A DNA stretch of 15,622 nucleotides from Deltaproteobacteria bacterium. Lineage in GTDB: Bacteria; Myxococcota; Polyangia; Polyangiales; B10-G4. Position 1 is the first letter of the stretch. The number at the start of each line of letters is the position of its first letter. Below, piece by piece: positions 1-6,922 of the stretch. Where the stretch lies: the NCBI GenBank assembly GCA_019312705.1, contig JAFDCW010000187.1, positions 1-15,622 on the forward strand, written 5' to 3'. A model generated the notes under the pieces. That model was not told the origin of the DNA, ran no database searches, and saw only the letters and a list, made by a program, of their open reading frames with translations. The position numbers and the translations under genes were made by a program.

Positions 1-650
1 TGACCGCGGCGTGCATAGGGGCCGGGGTCCGAAAGCTCGTCTATACGAGCAGCGGCGCGGCCTACGGCTACCACGCCGACAACGCCCCGATGCTTCGGGA
101 AGACGACGCCCTTCGCGGAAACGAAGAGTTCGCCTACGCGTGGCACAAGCGCCTAGTCGAAGACCAGCTCGCCCAGGCAAGCGCCGAGCACCCGGAGCTC
201 GAGCAGCTCATCTTCCGGGTCTCGACGGTCCTCGGAGCGTCGGTGAAGAACCAGATCACCGCCCTCTTCGAGCGGCCCGTCGTGATGGGCCTCGATGGAG
301 CCGACACGCCCTTCTGCTTCATCTGGGATTCGGACCTCGTCGACTGCCTCTGCAGAGGAGTGCACGGGAGCTGGGCGGGCACGTTCAATCTCACCGGGGA
401 TGGCGTGATGACCCTCCGGGAGATCGCGACGAGCCTCGGGCGGCGCTACATCTCCCTGCCGACGGGGTGGGTGAAGAAGGGCCTCGCATTTTTGAATCAG
501 CGGGACCTCACCCCCTATGGGCCCGAGCAGGTGGCGTTTCTGCTTCACCGGCCGGTCCTCGACAACGGCAAGCTCCGGCGCGAGCTCGGCTACCGGCCAT
601 CCAAGACCAGCCGGGAGGTCTTCGCGCTCTACAAGGAGAGCCGTGGTTGA
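1..650 (+). CDS. NAD-dependent epimerase/dehydratase, C-terminal part (5' end outside window)
   Basis: Open frame from position 3 with no start visible, so the NAD-binding N-terminus lies upstream of the window. The first residues read KLVYTSSGAAYGYH, the catalytic-serine strand of extended SDR sugar epimerases and dehydratases. About 25 residues later comes YAWHK, the Tyr-x3-Lys catalytic pair. The segment FRVSTVLG and the FCFIWDSDLVDCL stretch match the substrate-binding half of the family, where a 'hxxDhxxa' motif is usual. The family uses NAD(P) to oxidise or epimerise nucleotide sugars or other polyols; the substrate cannot be read here. The stop at 648-650 overlaps the next gene's GTG (643) by 8 bp, so the two are very probably co-transcribed and translationally coupled. 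Family call is firm, exact reaction unknown. Confidence 0.85.
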   Translation, partial: TAACIGAGVRKLVYTSSGAAYGYHADNAPMLREDDALRGNEEFAYAWHKRLVEDQLAQASAEHPELEQLIFRVSTVLGASVKNQITALFERPVVMGLDGADTPFCFIWDSDLVDCLCRGVHGSWAGTFNLTGDGVMTLREIATSLGRRYISLPTGWVKKGLAFLNQRDLTPYGPEQVAFLLHRPVLDNGKLRRELGYRPSKTSREVFALYKESRG

Positions 651-1547
651 ACGACGGTCGTTCGGGAACCGCGTCGTTGTCATCACCGGCGGCGGCGGCG
701 GCATCGGGGCCGCCCTCGGGCGGGCGTTCGTCGCGGAGGGGGCACGCGTCGCGCTGCTCGACCGGGACACCGGGGCTTTGGGCGAGGCCGTAGCTGCGTT
801 GCCGAAGGGACGGGCGATGGGCATCGAGCTCGACGTCTGCGATGAAGAGGCGTGCGAGGCGGTGATGGACCAGGTGTGTTCCACCTGGGGCGGCATCGAC
901 GTCTTGATCAACAACGCCGGCATCAGCCACCGGAGCCTCTTCGCCGACACCGAAGCGAGCGTCGTGCGCCGAGTGATGGAAGTGAACTTCTTCGGCTCGG
1001 TGAACTGCACCGCGGCGGCGCTGTCGTCGATCACGACCCGGAAGGGCCTCATCATCGCGATCTCGAGCGTCGCGGGGTTTGCGCCCCTGATCGGCCGGAC
1101 CGGCTACTGCGCAAGCAAACACGCGCTGCACGGGTTCTACGGCTCTCTGCGCACCGAGCTCCGGGGGACCGGGGCCGAGGTGATGATGGTGTGTCCGTCG
1201 TTCATCGCGACGAAGATCGAGACGCGGGCGCTCTCCGGGACCGGCGACGCCATCGGCGACGGCCCCCGGGCCAAGTGTGTCCGTCGTTCATCGCGACGAA
1301 GATCGAGACGCGGGCGCTCTCCGGGACCGGCGACGCCATCGGCGACGGCCCCCGGGCCAAAGCCGGGGCGGTCATGCAGCCCGACGAGGTCGCCCAGGCG
1401 ATCGTCGCCGGCGCAGCGCGCGGCGACCGTATGCTCACGCCGTCGGCGATCAGCCGAGGCTCCTGGTGGCTCTCACGCCTCGCGCCGAAGCTCTACGAAG
1501 CACTGATGGTGCGCAGCCAGAGGGACGAGTTCCCCCAAGCGCGCTGA
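643..1547 (+). pseudogene. Short-chain dehydrogenase/reductase (SDR), frame broken by an 86-bp tandem duplication
   Basis: Classical SDR. Starts at GTG 643, with AAGGAG at 633-638 and a 4-nt spacer, inside the end of the upstream epimerase. It shows the cofactor motif TGGGGGIG (residues 15-22), the NNAG motif (90-93), catalytic Ser 141/142 in AISSVAG, and Y155-CAS-K159. The frame is normal to residue 211, where an exact second copy of 1189-1274 is inserted. Because 86 is not a multiple of 3, the reading frame shifts: as sequenced it runs to a stop at 1506 with an Arg/Ser/Pro-rich nonsense tail. The true C-terminus (AGAVMQPDEVAQAIV... to DEFPQAR, stop 1545-1547) sits in another frame. Removing one copy restores a 272-residue protein, a normal SDR length. 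The function is NAD(P)-dependent oxidoreduction of an unknown substrate, probably in the epimerase's pathway. It could be a real mutation, a reversible duplication or an assembly error. Confidence 0.85.
1189..1360. repeat. Exact tandem duplication, 2 x 86 bp, inside the SDR gene
   Basis: Copy 1 is 1189-1274 and copy 2 is 1275-1360; I compared them base by base and found no difference. Each starts GTGTGTCCGTCG and ends CCCGGGCCAA. The flanking bases (1188 g against 1274 a) differ, so there is no obvious microhomology at the junction. Absence of any divergence implies a very recent event or an artefact. Confidence 0.95.
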
Positions 1548-1583
1548 CCCGGGCCTGACCGGAGGCTGACCGAGGCCTGGCCG
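1544..1583. repeat. Four 11-nt-spaced CTGACC/CTGGCC units after the SDR gene
   Basis: CTGACC occurs at 1544, 1555 and 1566 and CTGGCC at 1577, an exact 11-nt period; the first unit contains the SDR stop codon. The longer units GGGCCTGACCG, GAGGCTGACCG and AGGCCTGGCCG are imperfect copies of each other. A period near one helical turn could present a protein-binding face, or this may simply be a slippage scar. Confidence 0.6.
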
Positions 1584-1599
1584 CCCAACCTGTCTACCT

Positions 1600-1615
1600 G
1601 GAGAGCAATATCTCC
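1600..1615. promoter_or_regulatory. Inverted repeat GGAGA-N6-TCTCC abutting the TetR-gene -35 box
   Basis: Perfect 5-bp arms at 1600-1604 and 1611-1615 flank gcaata, immediately before TTGACC. It could be an operator or a weak stem at the end of the upstream transcript. No T-tract follows, so a terminator is unlikely. Confidence 0.35.
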
Positions 1616-1642
1616 TTGACCCGGCGCGAATCGATGTTAAAC
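1616..1642 (+). promoter_or_regulatory. Candidate sigma70-type promoter of the TetR/radical SAM operon
   Basis: TTGACC (1616-1621) is a good -35 box. About 15 nt downstream is TTAAAC (1637-1642), a moderate -10 box overlapped by the palindrome at 1638-1651. Local AT content is clearly higher than in the surrounding genes. The -10 match and the spacing are imperfect. Confidence 0.45.
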
Positions 1643-1665
1643 AGTCGTTTAGAAAGGTTGTTTAG
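1638..1665. promoter_or_regulatory. Candidate TetR autoregulatory operator
   Basis: TAAAC-agtc-GTTTA (1638-1651) is an inverted repeat lying over the presumed -10 and transcription start. A further GTTTA half-site (1660-1664) reaches the GTG start codon, giving a direct repeat GTYGTTTAG at 1644-1652 and 1657-1665. TetR-family proteins commonly bind short palindromes next to their own gene, so binding here would repress both the regulator and the coupled radical SAM gene. Inference from position and symmetry. Confidence 0.5.
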
Positions 1666-2246
1666 TGCCACAGAGTAACAGCGCCTCTGATGAAACCGAA
1701 GGGGTCCGGGACCGGATCCTCGACGCCGCCCGTGAGGAGCTCGCGCTGCGAGGTTTTCAGGCCAGTTCGGTGCGCACCATCGGCGAAAACGCCGGCGTCA
1801 CCGCGGCGATGATCAACTACTATTTCGGCGGCAAGCGGGCTCTCTACGACGCGGTGGTAGCCGAGGCCCAGGGCCGACTGCACGCGCGTCTCGGCGCGGC
1901 CCTCGCTGAGGGACCGTCGGCCCCTCGCCTCGCCGGGGCCTACTTCGACTTCCTCGCCGAGGAGCCGCAGATGCAGCGCCTGCTGCTCCGGGAAGTGCTC
2001 GATGGGGGCGTGGACCAGTTCCCGGAGATGCTTCGCCCGCTGCGGGCCCTGCTCACCGAGCACTTCGGCGGCGACCGGGCGGTGCACGCCGCCCTGAGCC
2101 TCTTCGGCGCCATCGCCGGCTACTTCATCTACGAGCCTGTCCTCGGTGAGTTGCTCGGCGAGGACCCCCTCTCACCCGACGCGCTCGCGCGCCGGCGCAG
2201 TCACATCATCGAACTGGCTTCGAAGATCGAGGAGTTATCATCATGA
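1665..2246 (+). CDS. TetR/AcrR-family transcriptional regulator
   Basis: Protein of 193 residues, typical for the family. The N-terminal HTH is clear: RDRILDAAREELALRGF (about 15-31), then a recognition helix region around residues 37-57 (TIGENAGVTAAMINYYFGGK), where the NYYFGGK ending is the family signature. The C-terminal region (about 65-193) is the helical ligand-binding and dimerisation part and is not diagnostic of a ligand. The GTG start at 1665 is supported by GAAAGG (1652-1657) 7 nt upstream and by the first in-frame position after the promoter. Its TGA overlaps the radical SAM ATG (ATGA at 2243-2246), so the two are translationally coupled. Likely a ligand-responsive repressor of its own operon through the palindrome at 1638-1651. 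The gene ends with a TTA leucine codon, rare in DNA this GC-rich. Confidence 0.93.
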   Translation: MPQSNSASDETEGVRDRILDAAREELALRGFQASSVRTIGENAGVTAAMINYYFGGKRALYDAVVAEAQGRLHARLGAALAEGPSAPRLAGAYFDFLAEEPQMQRLLLREVLDGGVDQFPEMLRPLRALLTEHFGGDRAVHAALSLFGAIAGYFIYEPVLGELLGEDPLSPDALARRRSHIIELASKIEELSS

Positions 2247-3358
2247 GCACAGGACACATATCCGCATTCGAAGTGACCCGCCTCCTGGCCGGGGCACGGC
2301 TGGGACGACGAGGGCCGCTCTACCTGGTGCACGCCCTGACGGCGCGCTGCAATGCGCGCTGCGGCTTCTGCGCCTGGAACCCTGACTTCTACGACCCGAA
2401 GGACCAGCTGCCGACCGAGGAGATCGAGCAGCTCTATACCGACGCACGTAAGGCGGGTTTCCTGGGCGTATCGGTCTGGGGCGGCGAGCCGCTCCTGCAC
2501 AAAGACTTCGAGCGCATCATGCGCCACGCGAAGGGCCTCGGCCTCATCACCAACATGGTGACCAACGGCTTCCTCCTCGAACGCAAGTTGGACTCCGTCC
2601 TGCCCTACGTCGACCGCCTCTGCATCTCCCTCGACCACCCGTCGGCGGAGCACGACACGATGCGCAAGATCCCCGGCCTCTTCGACCGAATCATCTCGGC
2701 CACCCGGGAGGTGCGGCGTCGCGACCCGAAGAGGCCCATCGTCTTCATCTGCACGCTTCAGAAGGCCAACGTGCACCCGGACACCGTCCGCGAGATGGCC
2801 GAGCTCATGCGCTCCCTCGGCGTGATCGGCGTCTTCAACGGCATGCGCGAGGAGGCGGCGAGCGATACGGACGTGACCATCGACCAGTACGCGGCGCCCC
2901 AGGAAGAACTGTCGCTCGCCTTCCGGACCGTCGCCGACCTGAAGCGCCGCGGCTACCCGATCCTCAACTCCCATACGCACCTCGATATGATGGCCGCCGG
3001 GCCCCCGGTCTATCGCTGCCATTGGCCGAAGCTGATGCTGCCCATCGAGGCCAACGGCGACGTCGTGGACTGCATGCACTGGGGCACGCGCCCCGTCGGC
3101 AACCTCCGCGATACGCCTCTGCCCGAGATCCTGAAACACCCGCGCCTCCGTGAACTACGAGGTGAGGTCGGCGAGGCCTGCCACCAGTGCGTCTCCGTGC
3201 ACCGCATAGAGATCTCCGAAGTATGGGAAGGCAACCTCGAGCCCGCGAAGTCCTGGGCGCAGCTGCGCAGATCGGCCGGGAGTCGCGCGAGAAAAGGCGC
3301 TACCACAAGCGCCGGTGCAAGCCCTGGGCGAGCTCTCCGGCTGAGCATTCTGGATTAG
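2243..3358 (+). CDS. Radical SAM protein with a C-terminal twitch/SPASM-like cysteine region
   Basis: 371 residues. The radical SAM cluster motif is C36-NAR-C40-GF-C43 (CX3CX2C), preceded by LVHALTAR as in SPASM-type enzymes. VWGGEPLL (78-85) is the usual GGE motif that binds SAM, and CISLDHPS (127-134) is the core strand. Cys259, Cys277 and the C313-HQ-C316 pair follow, with EANGDVVDC between the first two. This resembles a short SPASM or twitch domain that could hold one auxiliary [4Fe-4S] cluster. Such enzymes cleave SAM to a 5'-deoxyadenosyl radical and act on peptides, sugars or lipids; the substrate is not readable. Residues about 340-371 are a basic Ser/Ala/Gly-rich tail outside the family fold. 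Start ATG overlaps the TetR stop by 4 bp, so TetR control is almost certain. Confidence 0.9.
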   Translation: MSTGHISAFEVTRLLAGARLGRRGPLYLVHALTARCNARCGFCAWNPDFYDPKDQLPTEEIEQLYTDARKAGFLGVSVWGGEPLLHKDFERIMRHAKGLGLITNMVTNGFLLERKLDSVLPYVDRLCISLDHPSAEHDTMRKIPGLFDRIISATREVRRRDPKRPIVFICTLQKANVHPDTVREMAELMRSLGVIGVFNGMREEAASDTDVTIDQYAAPQEELSLAFRTVADLKRRGYPILNSHTHLDMMAAGPPVYRCHWPKLMLPIEANGDVVDCMHWGTRPVGNLRDTPLPEILKHPRLRELRGEVGEACHQCVSVHRIEISEVWEGNLEPAKSWAQLRRSAGSRARKGATTSAGASPGRALRLSILD

Positions 3359-3425
3359 TGCGTGATCCAGAGCCACGGAAGGTTTCTCGCTCGTTCCACG
3401 GCTCCCTCGCGGCGTCAGGAAACCT
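3349..3425 (+). promoter_or_regulatory. Inverted repeats in the 176-bp gap before the SCP2-E1 gene (candidate structured RNA)
   Basis: Three possible helices: TCTGGAT/ATCCAGA (3349-3355 with 3365-3371), whose loop holds the radical SAM stop codon; GAGCC/GGCTC plus GGAA/TTCC (3370-3404, two mismatched bases between them); and AGGTTTC/GAAACCT (3380-3386 with 3419-3425). The third overlaps the second, so they may compete. No T-run follows, so a classic terminator is not supported. Rest of the gap (3426-3534) holds only the AGAGGGGG ribosome-binding site at 3523-3530; I see no convincing promoter. Confidence 0.35.
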
Positions 3426-3534
3426 CGAAAATGCGGTGCATTTCCATCGCCTTCCTTCCTTGCGAGGAACGCGATACTCCCTCCCATGACTCTGCATCAC
3501 ACACTAGCGGGACTACATTCGTAGAGGGGGCGAT

Positions 3535-6111
3535 ATGAGAACGTTTCGCGACACCGAGCAGCTCTACCGCGTGCTGGATACGCTCTTCCGGCGGCTGTCG
3601 GACCGCCGGGAGGTCGTCTCGGCGCTCTTGGCGGGGCGCTTCGTCCTGCGCTTCCACTACACCGAACCCGACGGGCAGATCACGATCGACATGACCGGGC
3701 AAGAGCTCTCCTGGGAGGTCGGTGAAAGTTCGCTCACGCCGGCCCTCGAGCTCTTCCAGTCGGCCGACGTGGCCCACGATTTCTGGCTCGGAGAGCTCAA
3801 CGTGCCGCTCGCGATCGCGAGCCGCAAAGTCATCTCCCGGGGCGACATCACGAAAGCCCTCGCGCTCCTGCCCGCGGTCAAACCGGCCTTTCCGATCTAT
3901 CGCGAGGTGCTCTCGGAGCTGGGCCTCGGGCACACGGTCCCCGAGCACACGGATGAAGCAAGCGGCGTAGTCGAACGATGGCGCCGCCGCCTCGAGGGCC
4001 TCGGCCACGACTCCATGGGGCGACTGCGACGCCTCACTCACCGCGGACGCGCGCCCATCGACTTCGCCGACGACGGCCTCGGCGCACGGATCCCCCTCGT
4101 CGATCGCCTGGATGAAACGCCCGTGCGGTTTCGGGAGTCCGATCTCCCGGAGGACAAACGCGATCTCAAAACCGAGATGCTCCGGCGCATGCGCCTAGTG
4201 CGCGCCTTCGAAGAAAAGCTCGCCGAACTCTACGCCACGGGGCAAGTGCCTACCGAGGCGATTCACCTCAGCATCGGCCAGGAAGCGACCGCTGTCGGCG
4301 CCTGCTTCGCCCTTCGCCCCGACGACTACATGGCCACGACCCACCGCGGCCACGGGCACATGCTCGCCAAGGGTGCGCCCCTCGGCGGCATGATGGCCGA
4401 GATCATGGCGCGGTCGGCGGGGCTCTGCGGCGGCAAGGGCGGCTCGATGCACGTCACCGACGCGACCGTGGGCGCCCTCGGGGCCAATGGCATCGTCGGG
4501 GCGAGCCCCCTCATCGCCGCCGGCGCCGCCCATGCGGTGCAGATGCGCGGCGGCTCCCAGGTCGCGGTCGCGTTCTTCGGGGACGGGGCGACCAACCAAG
4601 GCATGTTCCACGAGGCCCTGAACATGGCGTCGCTCTTCCGACTGCCCGCCGTCTTCGTGCTCGAGGACAATCGCTACGGCGAGTTCACGGCCGTCGCCAA
4701 ACATACCCGGGCGCCGAGCCTCGAAGCCCGGGCCGTCTCCTACGGCATGCCCGCCGTCACCTGCGATGGCAATGATGTGTGGGCCGTCTACGAGACCATG
4801 GGAGAGGCGGTCGAACGGGCGCGGCGCGGAGACGGGCCAACGCTGGTCGTCTGTGAGACCTACCGCTGGCACGGCCACATGGAGGGCGACCCTTGCGAGT
4901 ACCGCCCCGACGGAGAGCTCGAGGCTGCGAAGGCGCGCTGCTCCATCCAAGCGTGGACCGCGGCCCTCGGTAAGGGAGAGGAAGACGACAGCCTCGAGGC
5001 CGAGGCCCGAGGCGCCGTAGAGGACTCCCTCGCGGCGGCCCTCGAGAGCCCCGAGCCAACCGAGGAGCACATCGCGGACGACGTCTTCGCGCCGGACCTG
5101 CGCGAGCTCTGGCAACCACGGATCACCGCCGGTGGATCCCGCGAGATGAGCTGCTCGGAGGCTCTCCGGGAAGCGCTGCGCGAAGAGATGCAACGCGACG
5201 AGCGGGTCTACTTGCTCGGAGAGGACGTGACCCGGGGCGGCTACTTCGCCGTGACCACGGGTCTCGTCGAGACCCTCGGGACCGAGCGCATCATCGACAC
5301 GCCCATCAGCGAGTACGCCATCGTGGGCTCGGCGGTGGGCGCGGCGATGGCAGGGGCCCGGCCCGTGGCGGAGATCCTCTTCTCGGACTTCCTCACCTGC
5401 TGCATGGACCCCATCGTCAACAACGCCGCCAAGCTGCGCTACATGTCGGGGGGCCAGGTCCAGATGCCCCTCGTCGTTCGAACCCCCGGGGGGGCCGGCC
5501 TCGGCATGGCGGCGCAGCACTCGCAGAGCTTCGAGGCGCTCTTGACCGGCATCCCAGGCCTCATCGTGGTGGCCCCGGGCACCCCGGCCGACGCCAAAGG
5601 TCTGCTCAAGGCCGCCATCCGTTCAAACAACCCGGTCGTCTTCTTCGAAAACAAGATGCTCTACGCGGCCACGGGAAAGGTACCCGAGGGCGATCACCTC
5701 GCGCCCCTCGGCGTCGGCCGGGTCGTCCGCGAGGGCGCCGATGTCACCCTCGTCACCGTGGGCGCGGCGCTCATGAAAGCCGAGGCCGCGGCCGTCGAGC
5801 TGGCCCGGGAGGGCATCGACGTCGAGGTGGTCGACCCGCGCACCCTCGTGCCCCTCGACTTCGAGACCATCGCCAAGAGCGTCATCAAGACCGGGCGCCT
5901 GGTGACCCTCGAGGACGCGCCGCTCACCCACGGCTTCGGCGGCGAGGTCGTGTCACGGGTGAGCGAAAAGCTCTTTGGGGCGCTGCGCGCTGCCCCGCGC
6001 CGCATCGCGGGGGCCGATGTGCCGATCCCCTACGCATCCGCGCTCGAAGGACGCTGTTTGCCCGACGTGCCGCGGATCATCGAAGCCGTGCGCGGCGCAG
6101 TGAGGGCATGA
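3535..6111 (+). CDS. SCP2-like domain fused to 2-oxoacid dehydrogenase E1 alpha and beta (thiamine diphosphate)
   Basis: 858 residues in one frame. Residues about 10-130 resemble SCP2 sterol/lipid carriers (ALLAGRFVLRFHY, ELSWEVG, the amphipathic FWLGELNVPLAIASRKVISRG). Residues 131-205 are a linker. Residues about 210-525 are an E1 alpha closest to acetoin/pyruvate dehydrogenase types: THRGHGHMLAKG (269-280), GGKGGSMH (299-306), and a thiamine-diphosphate/Mg site beginning GDGATNQG (349) and ending EDN (377-379). Residues about 537-858 are an E1 beta: ISEYAIVG with Glu593, AAQHSQS with His662, and a C-terminal transketolase-like domain (IDVEVVDPRTLVPLD). E1 decarboxylates a 2-oxoacid and hands the acyl group to a lipoyl E2, but no E2 or E3 gene is nearby. 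ATG 3535 follows AGAGGGGG (3523-3530). Catalytic residues look intact. The fused carrier domain suggests a hydrophobic substrate, which is inference. Confidence 0.9.
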   Translation: MRTFRDTEQLYRVLDTLFRRLSDRREVVSALLAGRFVLRFHYTEPDGQITIDMTGQELSWEVGESSLTPALELFQSADVAHDFWLGELNVPLAIASRKVISRGDITKALALLPAVKPAFPIYREVLSELGLGHTVPEHTDEASGVVERWRRRLEGLGHDSMGRLRRLTHRGRAPIDFADDGLGARIPLVDRLDETPVRFRESDLPEDKRDLKTEMLRRMRLVRAFEEKLAELYATGQVPTEAIHLSIGQEATAVGACFALRPDDYMATTHRGHGHMLAKGAPLGGMMAEIMARSAGLCGGKGGSMHVTDATVGALGANGIVGASPLIAAGAAHAVQMRGGSQVAVAFFGDGATNQGMFHEALNMASLFRLPAVFVLEDNRYGEFTAVAKHTRAPSLEARAVSYGMPAVTCDGNDVWAVYETMGEAVERARRGDGPTLVVCETYRWHGHMEGDPCEYRPDGELEAAKARCSIQAWTAALGKGEEDDSLEAEARGAVEDSLAAALESPEPTEEHIADDVFAPDLRELWQPRITAGGSREMSCSEALREALREEMQRDERVYLLGEDVTRGGYFAVTTGLVETLGTERIIDTPISEYAIVGSAVGAAMAGARPVAEILFSDFLTCCMDPIVNNAAKLRYMSGGQVQMPLVVRTPGGAGLGMAAQHSQSFEALLTGIPGLIVVAPGTPADAKGLLKAAIRSNNPVVFFENKMLYAATGKVPEGDHLAPLGVGRVVREGADVTLVTVGAALMKAEAAAVELAREGIDVEVVDPRTLVPLDFETIAKSVIKTGRLVTLEDAPLTHGFGGEVVSRVSEKLFGALRAAPRRIAGADVPIPYASALEGRCLPDVPRIIEAVRGAVRA

Positions 6112-6115
6112 CCGC

Positions 6116-6580
6116 ATGGCGACCGGACCCACAGCGGCCGAACTCGGTTCGATGTCCCGGGGGGAGCTCGAATCGCTCTGGGAAGCTCCGGCAGACCTCG
6201 CGCCGCCGCGCGGCCGGTACCGCGGGCGCGTTCTCGTGCGCATCGACCACGCGACATCGCGGCGCCCGCTCTGGCGCTGGAGCGAGCGCATCGGCTTCGA
6301 GTGGATCCCCTTCGGCGTCGACTTCGACCGCCACCTCTGGTTCTTCTTCACACCTCAGATAGCCATGGGCCGCTTCGAAGTGCAGCCCGGGCCGTCCCGG
6401 TGGCGCGATACCGACGCGCTCTGCCTGACCTACGGCGTCTCGAAGCTACCGCGCCCCATCCGGGGGGCGCTCTATGACGAGGTGAAGCCCCTCGCCGACG
6501 GCACGATGCTCGGCATCGGGGGCATCAACGCCGGCCGCGGCGAGGGCGACCACTTCTTCTTCGTGCTCAAGAGGGCGTGA
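6116..6580 (+). CDS. Conserved-looking protein of unknown function (154 aa)
   Basis: Starts 4 nt after the E1 fusion's stop, with GAGGG (6102-6106) as ribosome-binding site, so it is the last gene of that transcript. No signal peptide or membrane segment. The middle is rich in aromatics (RPLWRWSERIGFEWIP, HLWFFFTP, about 50-80). The C-terminal half reads LPRPIRGALYDEVKPLADG, GIGGINAGRGEGDHFFFVL (about 111-151), a predicted beta-rich pattern that recalls small lipocalin-like orphan proteins found beside lipid or steroid enzymes. I do not recognise a named domain and that resemblance is from memory only. A ligand-binding or accessory role for the neighbouring SCP2-E1 protein is conceivable from position alone. 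Confidence 0.8.
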   Translation: MATGPTAAELGSMSRGELESLWEAPADLAPPRGRYRGRVLVRIDHATSRRPLWRWSERIGFEWIPFGVDFDRHLWFFFTPQIAMGRFEVQPGPSRWRDTDALCLTYGVSKLPRPIRGALYDEVKPLADGTMLGIGGINAGRGEGDHFFFVLKRA

Positions 6581-6627
6581 GGCGGCCTCGACCGCATTTT
6601 CGGCGGACAACCTGGCGACCACGGATG

Positions 6628-6918
6628 TCACGCCCGCATCGACGGGCGCTGACGCAGCCAACGGTCGATGACGTCGGCGAGGGGACCGGCGACTTCCTCG
6701 ACCGCGGCCCCGTCGACGTCTAGCTCTTCGAAAAGGTGGAAGTCCCGCGCCAGGTCTCCTACGAGGCGGGTGCGCGGGGCGTCGTAGTGGACGCGCCGGT
6801 CGGCGCCGTGGGCCACCTCGACGAGTAGGTCTGGGGCCGCCTCCGGTTCTGCGCTTTTGCCGCGCAGTACCTCGACATGCACGACCCCTTCGAGGAGAGA
6901 CCTGAGCGGCACGCTCAT
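6628..6918 (-). CDS. Small protein of unknown function (96 aa)
   Basis: Minus-strand frame from ATG at 6918-6916 to TGA at 6630-6628. About four fifths of third codon positions are G or C, as expected of a real gene here. The product is acidic and amphipathic, with alternating hydrophobic stretches (VVHVEVLRG, DLLVEVAHGADRRVHYD, DFHLFEELDVDGAAVEEV) and a helical end (LADVIDRWL). No signal peptide, membrane segment or known motif. It converges on the 154-aa gene, with 47 bp between the stops, and diverges from the kinase gene, with about 31 bp between starts. The upstream antisense extension into the kinase gene is rejected as non-coding. No clear Shine-Dalgarno; a GTATAC element sits just upstream, so a leaderless transcript is possible. 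Confidence 0.62.
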   Translation of the reverse strand: MSVPLRSLLEGVVHVEVLRGKSAEPEAAPDLLVEVAHGADRRVHYDAPRTRLVGDLARDFHLFEELDVDGAAVEEVAGPLADVIDRWLRQRPSMRA

Positions 6919-6922
6919 GAGG

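Noticed and set aside
3359..3534. Short plus-strand frame across the gap before the E1 fusion as a separate gene
   Set aside because: It begins inside the radical SAM gene in another frame and reads Arg/Ser-rich; no start or ribosome site of its own.
4195..5520. Minus-strand open frame of 441 codons inside the E1 fusion
   Set aside because: Antisense to conserved E1 catalytic motifs; composition is a low-complexity mirror of the real gene.
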